Of a stretch of DNA of 64,000 nucleotides, positions 36,159 to 45,400 are shown piece after piece (within the stretch, counting starts at the first letter, position 1; every line of letters begins with the position of its first letter). This stretch comes from Aquabacter spiritensis (lineage in GTDB: Bacteria > Pseudomonadota > Alphaproteobacteria > Rhizobiales > Xanthobacteraceae), in the NCBI RefSeq assembly GCF_004346185.1, contig NZ_SMAI01000006.1, forward strand, positions 210,731-274,730, read 5' to 3'. The notes beneath the pieces are model-generated. The model saw only the letters and a list, made by a program, of their open reading frames with translations. It was not told the DNA's origin and did no database searches. The position numbers and the translations under genes are program-made.

Positions 36159-37544
36159 ATGCCCTTCGTCGCCGAGGCCGCTTCGCGCCCGAATTCTCCC
36201 GAGGCCCGCGACACGGCCTTCGTCGTCCACGGCCTCACCAATCTGCGCCGCCATCTGGACGAGGGACCGCTGGTGATCGAAAGCGGCCGCGGGGTGTGGG
36301 TGCGCGACCGGCACGGCCGCGACTATCTCGAAGGCATGTCCGGCCTGTGGTGCCTGTCCCTGGGCTATGGCGAGACGCGGCTGATCGAGGCCTGCCGGCG
36401 CCAGATGGAGACTTTGGCCTATGCCCACCTCACCAACCACCGGTCGCATCCGGCGGTCATCGATCTTGCGGAAAAGCTGATCGAGATCGCCCCCGTGCCC
36501 ATGTCGCACGTCTGGTTCGCCAATTCCGGCTCGGAGGCGGCCGACTGCGCCGCGCGGCTGTGCTGGTATTACTGGAACGCGCAGGATGCGCCCGAACGGC
36601 GGAAATTTCTGGCCCACCGGCGCGCCTATCACGGCAACACCATCGCCGCCGCCAGCCTGACGGGGGCCGACTATGCCCACCGGCAGTTCAACCTCCCGCT
36701 GGACGGCTTCCTGCACGTCGCCTGCCCGGACTATGTCACCGACGCCCTGGAGGAGGAGAGCGAGCAGGCCTTCTCCGAGCGTCTGCTCGCCGACCTCGAG
36801 GCCCTGATCGCCCGCGAGGGGCCGGAGACCATCGCGGCTTTCTTCACCGAGCCGATCCTCGCGGCCGGTGGGGTGGTCATCCCGCCCCAGGCCTATCTCG
36901 ACGGCCTTCAGATCCTGCTGCGCAAGCACGGCATCCTGCTCGTCGCCGACGAGGTGGTGACGGCCTTCGGGCGCACCGGCGAGATGTTCGGCTGCACCAC
37001 GATGGGGTTGGCGCCCGATTTGATCGTCTGCGCCAAAGGCATCACCAGCGCCTATTTCCCCTTGTCTGCGGTGCTGATCAATGCGCGGGTGTTCGACGCC
37101 ATGGTGGCGCAGAGCGATCGCCTCCCGCTGTTCGGGCTGACCATGACCTATTCGGGCCATCCGGTCGGCTGCGCGGTCGCGTGCGAGGCGATCCGCATCT
37201 ATGAGGACGATGCGATCGTCGCGCGCGTGCGCCGGCTGGAGCCGGTTCTGCTCGACAGTCTGCGCCGCAGCCTCCGCGGATCGGCGATCGTGGGGTATAT
37301 CCGTGGCCGCGGCCTGCTCGCCGGGGTGCAATTGATGGCGCGCCGGCATCCCGTGCAGACGTTCGACCCCACGCAGCGCATCGGCCCGCTCTGTGCCGAC
37401 GCCGCACAGGCTCAGGGGCTGTTCGTGCGCGCGATCGGAGACACGCTCGCCATCTGTCCGCCTCTGACCATTTCGGAGAGCGAAATCGAAATCCTGGCGG
37501 ACCGGCTCGCGCGCGGAATCGCCGATGTGGAAAAGGATCTGTGA
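36159..37544 (+). CDS. Class III omega-aminotransferase (second copy type)
   Basis: This 461-residue PLP aminotransferase is a paralogue of the one at 19.5-20.9 kb; both share GMSGLWC, the YHGNT/YHGST region, E-V-V/I-x2-FGRTGE and the Lys in AKG-I/V-TS-x-YFPL. Here the cofactor Asp is in LLVADEVVTAFGRTGEMFG and the Schiff-base Lys in LIVCAKGITSAYFPLS. It probably uses an omega-amine donor such as putrescine or beta-alanine, but the substrate cannot be fixed. ATG 36159 has AAGGA upstream. The stop overlaps the next start in TGATG, so it is coupled to a binding-protein-like gene. Confidence 0.87.
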   Translation: MPFVAEAASRPNSPEARDTAFVVHGLTNLRRHLDEGPLVIESGRGVWVRDRHGRDYLEGMSGLWCLSLGYGETRLIEACRRQMETLAYAHLTNHRSHPAVIDLAEKLIEIAPVPMSHVWFANSGSEAADCAARLCWYYWNAQDAPERRKFLAHRRAYHGNTIAAASLTGADYAHRQFNLPLDGFLHVACPDYVTDALEEESEQAFSERLLADLEALIAREGPETIAAFFTEPILAAGGVVIPPQAYLDGLQILLRKHGILLVADEVVTAFGRTGEMFGCTTMGLAPDLIVCAKGITSAYFPLSAVLINARVFDAMVAQSDRLPLFGLTMTYSGHPVGCAVACEAIRIYEDDAIVARVRRLEPVLLDSLRRSLRGSAIVGYIRGRGLLAGVQLMARRHPVQTFDPTQRIGPLCADAAQAQGLFVRAIGDTLAICPPLTISESEIEILADRLARGIADVEKDL

Positions 37545-38302
37545 TGTCCGGCCCCCTGCAGACACCGCCCGCCGACGCCGCGACGGTTCAGAAACTCGCC
37601 CCGACCGGCCGCCTCCAGGCCGGCGTCGTCCAGGCCCCGTCGGCGGGCGTGTTCTTCGTCCTCGCCACACAAGCGTCCCCGGAGGGGGTCGCGGTGGATT
37701 TCCTGACAGCGCTCGCGGGGGCGGCCGGGATTCCGATCGATTTCACCGTCTTCCCCAATTCCGGGGAATGCACCGAGGCCCTCGCCGCCGGCGCCATCGA
37801 CGTGGCGTTCATGCCGGTGGACGACGAGCGGCGGCGCAAGGTGGCCTTCGGGCCGGCTTATTACCTTCTGCGCAGCACGTTTCTCATCGCGGCGGGAAGC
37901 GACATCCGCAGTCTCGCCGACTACCAGACGCGCGGCCGGCGCTTCGTGGGCATTGCAGGGACCACCACCTTGCGGGCCGCGGTGCGGATGTTCGGCCCCG
38001 AGCGGGCCGTCGCCGCGCCGTCCGTCGCGGAGGCGATGCGGCAGGTCTCGACCGGCGAGGCCGACGCCGTCGCCCTTTCGGAAGACTATCTGCGCATGGT
38101 GCAGCCGGAGGTGCCGGGCTCGCACCTTCTCGCGGAGGCGTTTCAGGAAACCAGCGTCTCGGTCGCGGTGCCCAAGGGGCGGCCGGACGCGCTGGCCTTT
38201 GTCGGCGCCTTCGTCGAGCGCGCGAAGCAGTCCGGCCTGCTGCGCGGCATCTTCGACCGCCACGGCCTCGAAGCCCAGCCGCTCGCCCCGGCCGGTGTAT
38301 GA
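37544..38302 (+). CDS. Periplasmic-binding-protein-like domain (SBP_bac_3 type) without signal peptide
   Basis: This 252-residue protein has the two-lobed family-3 solute-binding fold: GRLQAGVVQAPSAGVFF, GVAVDFLTALAGAAGIPIDFTVF-type N-lobe, then GAIDVAFMPVDDERRRKVAFGPAYY and FVGIAGTTTLRAAVRMFG. There is no signal peptide, lipobox or membrane segment; the N-terminus is a short Pro/Ala/Asp-rich stretch. It therefore seems cytoplasmic, which is odd for the family. AAGGA lies six bases before ATG 37544. Coupling to an aminotransferase suggests a sensing or carrier role for the same compound, or a protein that lost its export signal. Confidence 0.75.
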   Translation: MSGPLQTPPADAATVQKLAPTGRLQAGVVQAPSAGVFFVLATQASPEGVAVDFLTALAGAAGIPIDFTVFPNSGECTEALAAGAIDVAFMPVDDERRRKVAFGPAYYLLRSTFLIAAGSDIRSLADYQTRGRRFVGIAGTTTLRAAVRMFGPERAVAAPSVAEAMRQVSTGEADAVALSEDYLRMVQPEVPGSHLLAEAFQETSVSVAVPKGRPDALAFVGAFVERAKQSGLLRGIFDRHGLEAQPLAPAGV

Positions 38303-38449
38303 GCCGGGTGCAGGGCCGCCGCCGCGTCGCCCCCTCTGTGGTCAGGCCAAAGGACCCGAGGACACACGCGCTTCAGTAGAAATGAAAGCCGCTACAATTG
38401 AATAATTCGCATGTCGCTCTACACTGCCGGACAGGAAGCGGAGGGCGTC

Positions 38450-38782
38450 ATGCAGATCAAAACCGAGTTCCCCTTCACCCTGCCGCTCGGCTATCGCGAT
38501 GCCGACGGCACCCTTCATCGCACCGGAATCATGCGGCGGGCCACCCCTGCGGACGAAATATTGCCGCTTAAAGACCATCGCGTTCAAAATGATCCGACTT
38601 ATTTAATGGTAATTGTTCTCTCGCGTGTCGTCATGAAACTCGGATCGATCGAGTTTGTGAACACGCACATCATCGAAAACCTGTTCGCCGCCGATCTCCA
38701 GTACCTTCTCGACCTCTACGGCCGCATCAATGCGGACAATTCCGTGGACGGCGGCGCCCCCGGAGCGGCAGAGCGCGCCTGA
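38450..38782 (+). CDS. Phage-tail-assembly-chaperone-like orphan protein
   Basis: This 110-residue protein starts MQIKTEFPFTLPLGYRDADG and continues with HRTGIMRRATPADEILPL and a C-terminal helix ending FAADLQYLLDLYGRIN. This pattern resembles small tail-assembly proteins found in phage-tail-like and contractile-injection gene clusters; I rely on memory of that family, so the call is moderate. GGAGG lies five bases before ATG 38450; the frame also has an ATG at 38411. The middle of the gene uses AT-rich codons unlike its neighbours, suggesting transfer. No other tail genes are present in the window. Confidence 0.5.
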   Translation: MQIKTEFPFTLPLGYRDADGTLHRTGIMRRATPADEILPLKDHRVQNDPTYLMVIVLSRVVMKLGSIEFVNTHIIENLFAADLQYLLDLYGRINADNSVDGGAPGAAERA

Positions 38783-38899
38783 ACGGCCAACAGCCGCGTC
38801 GTCGACGGCGGCCGATCTGCTTCGAACCACGTGCCGCCCCGGCTCTTGCGCAGAAGCTCCCGCCTCCCGGATCCGTCGAGGTCGTCTGCCCTGGTCCGG

Positions 38900-39793
38900 T
38901 CAGGAGGTGACGCGGACGTCGACCGTCATATCCTGGAACGCCCAGCTGTCGCCGACGAAGCTGCCGGCCACCGGGATCGCCTGCCGGATGTCCCGCACCA
39001 CGGCGACCGGGATCAGGTTGAGCCCGCCGACGCTGCGGTTGGTGGGGTCGAAGGCGATCCAGCCCGCACCCGGAACGAACACCTCCGCCCAGGCATGGGT
39101 GGAGCCGCCGCCCGCGCTGCCCGTCAGCATGTCGTTCGGATTGTAGAGATAGCCCGAGACGATCCGGGCGCCGAAGCCCAGGCTGCGCGTCGCCTCGGCG
39201 AACAGGACCGCGAAGTCCCGGCACGATCCCCAGCCGCGATCGAGGGTCTCGAGCGGACCTTGCGTGCCGTCCTCGTCCCGGCTCTGGTAGCTGATGGTCT
39301 GGGACACGCCGGTGCTCAGATCCTTCAGCAGGGACAAAGTGTCGGTCGGCACGCTGCGGACATAGCCCTGCGCCCAGGCGCGCAGCCGGCCGGCCTCATC
39401 CTGATATTGCTGTGCCGCCAACGCCCCGAGATCGGTCCAGTCCGCATCGGAATAGCGGAACGGAAACGAAGCGGCGGAGGCGGCGATGTCGAACACCGGC
39501 CAGGCCGCCGCATCGAGCTGGATCTGCGCCTGGCTCTCGATCACCAGACGGTTGCCGTCGGCGTGGAAATTGGCTGTCGCCACCGCATTGCCGAAAACGT
39601 CGTGCGCCCAGGTCACGGTCGCCGGCGGCGTGACGGTGACGTGGCTCGACACCACCCGCAATTCGCGGCTCTCGCGGGGCCGCAGCATCAGACGGTGCGG
39701 ACCGAAGCGGACCGGACGGTGGAAGCGGTAGGTCGTCGTGTGGCGAATCGTGAGGTCGATCAACGGTCGGTCCGTTCTGCCGGCGCGCGGCAA
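38900..39793 (-). CDS. Transglutaminase-like cysteine protease family protein
   Basis: The protein of about 297 residues has a beta-rich N-terminal domain (IRHTTTYRFHRPVRFGPHRLMLRPRE pattern, seen as TTTYRFHRPV and HRLMLRPRES) and a transglutaminase core. The catalytic triad is Cys in RGWGSCRDFAVLF, His in GSTHAWAEVFVPG and Asp in WIAFDPTN. Such proteins are papain-fold peptidases or amidases, often near circularly-permuted ATP-grasp genes, which are not seen here. No signal peptide is visible. There is no good ATG: TTG 39793 or TTG 39763 must be used, and the shorter form begins exactly at LIDLTIRHTT. The start is uncertain. Confidence 0.82.
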   Translation of the reverse strand: MPRAGRTDRPLIDLTIRHTTTYRFHRPVRFGPHRLMLRPRESRELRVVSSHVTVTPPATVTWAHDVFGNAVATANFHADGNRLVIESQAQIQLDAAAWPVFDIAASAASFPFRYSDADWTDLGALAAQQYQDEAGRLRAWAQGYVRSVPTDTLSLLKDLSTGVSQTISYQSRDEDGTQGPLETLDRGWGSCRDFAVLFAEATRSLGFGARIVSGYLYNPNDMLTGSAGGGSTHAWAEVFVPGAGWIAFDPTNRSVGGLNLIPVAVVRDIRQAIPVAGSFVGDSWAFQDMTVDVRVTS

Positions 39794-40138
39794 ATGCGTC
39801 GGCCCGGCGGAGCCGGGCTTCAGCGTCGCTCGGGGTCGGCGTCGGTTCGGCTTGAACGCAGGTTCGGCGCGGACGCCGGTTGCCGCCGGCCCTTTCGCCA
39901 GGAGCAGTCGCCATCATCCTAACTCCTCTTTGTATATAAGAAGGTGGCGACGCAGATGTCAGCGGTGCGGACGCAATTCTTTCCGCCGTGGCCTCGCGCA
40001 CCGATCTTCTGCGCGAAGTGGTGGAGCCGATCGCAAGGTGCATGGATTTCTTGGGGTCAACGGCAGCTTCTATCGCCTTCGGCGCACGGAGAGCATCGGC
40101 CGCCGGCCCGGGGACCCCGCCGGGCTTCGTCGTTTCGA
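39794..40138. other. Intergenic region upstream of the transglutaminase gene
   Basis: This 345-base stretch separates the phosphopantetheinyl transferase stop from the transglutaminase start, both on the minus strand. A short AT-rich patch at 39930-39952 (CTTATATACAAAG on the minus strand) is a possible promoter for the transglutaminase gene. I see no gene. Confidence 0.45.
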
Positions 40139-40909
40139 TCAAGGTCCCCGGCGCGCGAACGGCACCTCGATGAATTCGGCATCGAGCGGCGGCGGGCCGG
40201 AGCCTGCCAAATCGGAGGGCGTCGCGACCCGGTAGACGCGCAGCATCCCCGCCGCCGCTGCCGACACGGCCAACCGCCCGACCGCCGGGATCTCAGCGGT
40301 CCAGCTCCGCCAGGTGCCGGGCGCGTCGAATCCGAGGATGCGGAGCGGGTGGAGGCCGCACGCAATCGTCTGCGGGGGCCGCGACAGGCCCTCCCCAGTG
40401 GCTTTGATAAGGCTTTCCTTGAGCGTCCAGAGTGCGAAGAAGGTCTCGGTGCGGGCGGCGGCATCGCCGGCGCAAAGCGCCGCCAGCTCGACGGGCGTAC
40501 AGAAGACCTCGGCGGTCTGGACCGTAGCGAGCGCCGGCACAAGGGCCTCCGCGTCCACGCCCACCTCCCGTCCCCACGCCACCGCCACGGCGACGAGGCC
40601 CGCGGCATGGGTCAGGCTAAAATGCAGGTCGGCCGGGGCTTCGGGCGCGGGCTTGCCATGGCGTCCGATGCGAAACCGCCACGCGGCGGGAGCGACGGCG
40701 GCATGCGCCCGCGTCAAAGCGAGGCGACAGAGGCCGTGCGCGACGGAGAAGTCGCGCCGCGCCCCGCCGGGCAGGCGCGCGGCGCGCTGCCGCTCCTCTT
40801 GGTCCAGGAGCGCGGCGAAGCCCGCCTCCGCGTCCGGCGCGAGCGCCGCGGTGGCCGTCACATAGAGATCGATCGGCGGCACCGAAGCGCCTTCGGCCGG
40901 CGGCGTCAC
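40139..40909 (-). CDS. 4'-phosphopantetheinyl transferase (Sfp type)
   Basis: This 256-residue Sfp-type enzyme moves phosphopantetheine from CoA to the serine of a carrier domain. The magnesium-binding motif is in VGVDAEAL and the catalytic motif is FALWTLKESLIKATGEGL; FSLTHAAGLVAVAVA precedes them. The GTG start overlaps the permease stop as GTGA, so it is the last gene of the synthetase-permease-transferase operon. The obvious client is Ser564 of the 1332-residue synthetase two genes upstream. Its presence in the same transcript supports a working, self-contained biosynthetic unit. Confidence 0.9.
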   Translation of the reverse strand: MTPPAEGASVPPIDLYVTATAALAPDAEAGFAALLDQEERQRAARLPGGARRDFSVAHGLCRLALTRAHAAVAPAAWRFRIGRHGKPAPEAPADLHFSLTHAAGLVAVAVAWGREVGVDAEALVPALATVQTAEVFCTPVELAALCAGDAAARTETFFALWTLKESLIKATGEGLSRPPQTIACGLHPLRILGFDAPGTWRSWTAEIPAVGRLAVSAAAAGMLRVYRVATPSDLAGSGPPPLDAEFIEVPFARRGP

Positions 40910-42399
40910 AACGTGATCGCCCCCACGGCGAGCGCCCAGCCGGCGACCAACGCGCACAGCAGGATCGCGGCGGCCGCCGCCGCTTCCGCAACTGAAAACA
41001 GGCCGAGCCGCCGCCCCCGCCCCATGGCGACGAACAGCACGGTCCCCGGCGCGAAGATGATGCAGGAGAGCAGCAGCATCTTGATCCCGCCCGCATAGAT
41101 CATGCCCGCGGCGCTGATCGTCGCGAGCACGCCGACCAGAAGGTCGCGCCGCTTCTCGCGCCGTTCGTCCCGATAGGTCTCGCCGGTCCAGGCGAGTTTC
41201 AATCCGTAGGCGGCCACGAACAGATAGGGGATGAGGGCCGTGACGCTGGTGAGTTCGACGAAGAAGCGGAAGGCGGATTCCGCGAACAGTGTCAGAAGCA
41301 GGAAAAATTGCGCCGTGACGGTTGTGAGCCAGATGGCGGCGGAGGGCGCGCCGGCCGCATTCATGCGCCCGAGGAAGGCCGGCATGACGCCGTGACGCGC
41401 CGCCGCCGACAGGACTTCCGCCGCGAGCAGGGACCAGGCGAGGAAGGCGCCGAGCACCGAGATGAGGACGCCGAGGCTGATGAAGACGCGCCCGGTCTCG
41501 CCGATGATCGCCGCGAGGACTCCCGCGACCGAGGGGTCGTGCAGCGCCGCCAGCTCGGCCCGGGGCAGGATGCCGTAGGACAGGACGGTGACGAGCACGA
41601 ACAGAGCGAGCACGCCGAGGAAGCCGATCACCGTCGCCCGGCCGACATCCTCGCGCCGCCGGGCCAGCCGGGAATAGACGCTGGCCCCCTCGATGCCCAA
41701 AAAGACGAACACGACGATGAGCATGGTCCGGCGCACCTGCTCCAGAATGTCCTGGGGCGCGACGCGCTCTCCGCCGAGAAAATTCTGGGCCATCAGGTCG
41801 CCGCGCAGCGCGACCAGGACGATGACCAGAAACAGAGCCAAGGGCAGCAGCTTGGCGAGGGTGACGATGGTGTTGATCGCCGCCGCCTCCTTCACGCCGC
41901 GCAGCAGCATGACGTGAAAACCCCACAACAGGGCCGAGGCGCCGATCAGAGCCGGCACCGTGTCACCCGCGCCGAAGGCGGGCAGGAAGGCGCCCAGCGT
42001 CGACATGACGAGGACGAGAAACGCGACATTGCCGAGAAATGCGCTGGCCCAATAGCTGAGCGCCGCGATGAAGCCGGCATAGGCGCCGAACCCGACGAGG
42101 GCATAGGCGTAGATCCCGGCATCGATATCGGGCCGGCGCTGCGCCAGGGTCTGGAACACGAAGACCAACATCAGCATGCCGGTGCCGGCGATCGCCCAGG
42201 CGATCAGCGCGCCGAGGATCCCGGTCGCCTCGCCGAAGGCCTGCGGCAAGGAGAAGATGCCGCCACCGACCATGGATCCGACGACCAGGCAGGAGAGCGC
42301 GGCGAGCGACAGGGTGCCGGCGCGCGCGCCGCCGGCCGGCGCGGAGGCGTCCGGCGTGCCGGTGGGGGCGCCTGGCGGGGCGCCAGGCGAGGTCGTCAT
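40906..42399 (-). CDS. APC-family basic amino acid/polyamine antiporter-like permease
   Basis: This 497-residue protein has twelve or more membrane helices, with the family's first-helix motif VVGSMVGGGIFSLPQAFGEATG and the later GIYAYALVGFGAYAGF and FVFLGIEGASVYSRLARRR. These are characteristic of the basic amino acid/polyamine antiporter branch (ArcD/YdgI-like). It sits 31 bases after the synthetase and overlaps the phosphopantetheinyl transferase. In this setting it may import the monomer (for example lysine, ornithine or diaminobutyrate) or balance it by exchange. The N-terminal 25 residues are a Pro/Ala/Gly-rich tail. Confidence 0.85.
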   Translation of the reverse strand: MTTSPGAPPGAPTGTPDASAPAGGARAGTLSLAALSCLVVGSMVGGGIFSLPQAFGEATGILGALIAWAIAGTGMLMLVFVFQTLAQRRPDIDAGIYAYALVGFGAYAGFIAALSYWASAFLGNVAFLVLVMSTLGAFLPAFGAGDTVPALIGASALLWGFHVMLLRGVKEAAAINTIVTLAKLLPLALFLVIVLVALRGDLMAQNFLGGERVAPQDILEQVRRTMLIVVFVFLGIEGASVYSRLARRREDVGRATVIGFLGVLALFVLVTVLSYGILPRAELAALHDPSVAGVLAAIIGETGRVFISLGVLISVLGAFLAWSLLAAEVLSAAARHGVMPAFLGRMNAAGAPSAAIWLTTVTAQFFLLLTLFAESAFRFFVELTSVTALIPYLFVAAYGLKLAWTGETYRDERREKRRDLLVGVLATISAAGMIYAGGIKMLLLSCIIFAPGTVLFVAMGRGRRLGLFSVAEAAAAAAILLCALVAGWALAVGAITL

Positions 42400-42430
42400 C
42401 GGCGCGGCTCCGGCCGGTGTGGGCGGCGTC

Positions 42431-45400
42431 TCACTGAGCGAGCGGCTGAGCGGGTGCGCCGGTCCAGCGGGTATGCGGGGGGATCGCCTCGCCCTTCATG
42501 ACGATGGTGAGCACCCCGAGTTCGGAGAAGGCCCCGACCTTGGTGTCGTATAGAACAGTCGTCAGGGCGCCGATGGAGACCCCGGTGCCGATGTCGATCT
42601 CGCCGATCTTCATAACCCGATCCTCGAACAGATGGGTCTGAAGATTGGACGTGGCGTTGATCGCCGCATAATCGCCGATCCGCACGCAGTCGAATTCGGT
42701 GATGTCGGTGCTGTCCATGAACACCCCTTTGCCGATCTTGGCGCCGAACAGGCGGAGCGCCCAGGGCAGCATGGGCGTGCCGCGGAACGAATCGAGCAGG
42801 ATCCGACCGGCAGTGCCCCAATAGAGCGTCGTCATGGCCTCGGTGCGCAGCGCCCGCCAGGAATAGAGGCCGTGATTGCCGGGCTTGTAGGTTCCCATGA
42901 GCAGCCATTTGATGGCCAGGACCACCCCTGCGAGGACAAAGGAGCAGGCGACGCAGACGGCGATGAAGGTGGGCAGAAATTCACCCCAGCTTTCCGCCGC
43001 CTCGAGCGCGGGGAACAGCACATAGTCCGCCGCCACGGTGCCGACCAGGATGAAAAGCATGGTCGGCAGGGACGCCGCGAACAGCTCGAAGACCGCCCGC
43101 AGCGCGCGCCGCCACAGCGGCGGACGGAAGGTCTGGTTCACGTCCGCAGTGTCGAAGCGCTGGCGGCCGGGCAGACGGATCGGCGGGCTGCCGAAGCGGG
43201 TCTCGCCGGGCAGCATGGGCTCGTTCGCCGGCGGTTTGGACTTGATTCCGATGAGGGCGCCGTCGGGGATACAGGCACCGGGCGGAAGGACGGAATCGTT
43301 GCCGATGAAGGCCTGATTGCCGACGCGCACCATCTTGGTGGTCATCCAGCCGCGCCGCACGTCCTCGTCACCAAGCGTCACCTCATCCGCGACAAAGCAC
43401 TTTTCGCCGACCACGATGGTGTCGTACCGGCCGGCAAAATTGGTGGCGATCTCCGTTTCGCGGCCGATCTTCGCCCCCATCATGCGATACCAGGAGCGCA
43501 TATAGATGGTGGAGAACAGCGAAGAGAGGCTTTCCAGCATCACTTCGGCGGCGAGCGCCACGGTCCATTTGCGGATATAGAAGCCGGAATAGATCGAACA
43601 GGTACCGGCGGGGGCGCGGGGCAGCACGATCCAGCGGATCGCCGTCACCAGCATCACCGTGCCGAACATCATGATCATGGCGGTCGGCCAGGCCAGGATG
43701 GGCAGGTACCATTGGAAGCCCGTGATCTGCTGGAACAGGTCGTCATACCGGTCGAAGACGTAGAAGGCCGGAAAGATGGGCAGCAGGCTGATCGCCGGCA
43801 TGGCGATCAGCAAGAAGCCGTAATAGAGCGTGTGCAGCGCCTGCACGGAGGCGGACGGTTCGGGCGCATAATCGGGCCAGGTGGACGGATCCACCGTGCC
43901 CGCCTTCGCGGCGGGCGAACCGTCCCACACCTCATAGGCCGGTACGCGCGTGCCGGGCAGCAGTGCGGTGAGGTCGGCCAGCTCGGCGCCCTCCTCCACC
44001 ACGGTATCGTGGGCCAGGGCGCAGGACGTGCCGATATAGGCGTCCTTGCCGATCACCACCCGTCCGATGACCAATTCGTTGCCGATCACTTCGGCGTTGC
44101 CGATGCTTACCTTGGCCCCGATGGTGACGTCGTCGCCGATCTCCATAAGGTCGATGGCGCCGGCATGCAGGCCGCTGATGGTGACGCGCTTGCCCACCTT
44201 CGCGCCCAACAGGCGCATGGTCGAGGCTGCGAGGGGGGTGCCCTGCATCAGCCCGAGATGGGTGAATTCCACCAATTGGCGGGCGAGCCACCAGCGGAAG
44301 AAATAGAAGCCCCACAGCGGATAGCGTCCGGGCGTCGCGCGCCACAGGACAAGGCGCTTGCCGACGATGCCGAGAATGCTGATGCCCAGCGTCACCAGCA
44401 TGTAGACGCCCATCAGCTGGATCACTTCGTACCAGTGGATCGTCTCATCCGCCGTGATCATCTGGTAGGTCACGTAGATGGTCAGCCACGGGCCGGTCAG
44501 CGCCAGCAGCAGGAGCGGCATGCAGACCAGTTGCGCCGCGCCGCAGAGGACGCGCCGCAGCAGAGGCGGCGGTGTGAAGGAGAGATCGAGGCGCTTGCGC
44601 GGACCGCTGATCCTTTCGCGCTCGTCGAGCTGGGCGGCGATCGCGCGCAGCGTCCGGAGGCTGTAGAGGTCTTCGAGCGTGATGCTGGGCAGGTCGGGAT
44701 TGGCGCGCACGGTCGCGAGGAAGGTGGCGGCGAGGAGCGAGTGGCCGCCGAGATCGGCGAAGAAGTCCGCGTCGAACGGGATGGCCTGCCCCGGGAACAG
44801 GGGCTTGGCCGCCGCGAGCAGCGCCGCTTCGGTGGCGGTCTCGGGCTCTTCCTGCTGCTCGGCCTCGCTCGGCGCGCTCAAAGGCGCCACCTTCAACGTC
44901 TTGCGGTCGGCCTTGCCGGAGGTGAGGCGCGGCAGAACCGCCATCTCCTCGAAATGCGAGGGCACCATGTAAGGCGGCAGGGTCGCCTTCAGCGCGGCGC
45001 GGATCTGCGGCCGGTCCAGCGACTTTCCGGCGTCCGGCACGACGAAGGCGACCAGCCGGTCGATGCCGTCGTCCCGCCGCAGCACCACGGTCGCCTGGGC
45101 GATGCCCGGCAGGTCCGACAGGCGCGCCTCGATCTCGCCCAGCTCCATGCGGAAGCCGCGCAGCTTCACCTGATCGTCGATCCGGCCGTGGAACAGGATC
45201 CGTCCGTCCTCGGTGAGGCTCACCGCATCGCCGGATCGATAGAGCACCGGATCGCCGGCAGCGGCCCCGAAGGGATTGGCGATGAACTTTTCCGCGGTCA
45301 GCTCGGGCCGCTTGAGATAGCCGCGCGCGACGCCCGGGCCGCCGATCAGGAGTTCGCCCTCAACGCCTGGCGGCAGGAGCTGCATCTGCTCGTCCACGAC

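Noticed and set aside
39988..40173. A 61-codon plus-strand ORF between the transferase and transglutaminase genes.
   Set aside because: It overlaps the transferase stop, lacks a convincing ribosome site, and has a composition typical of a random GC-rich frame.
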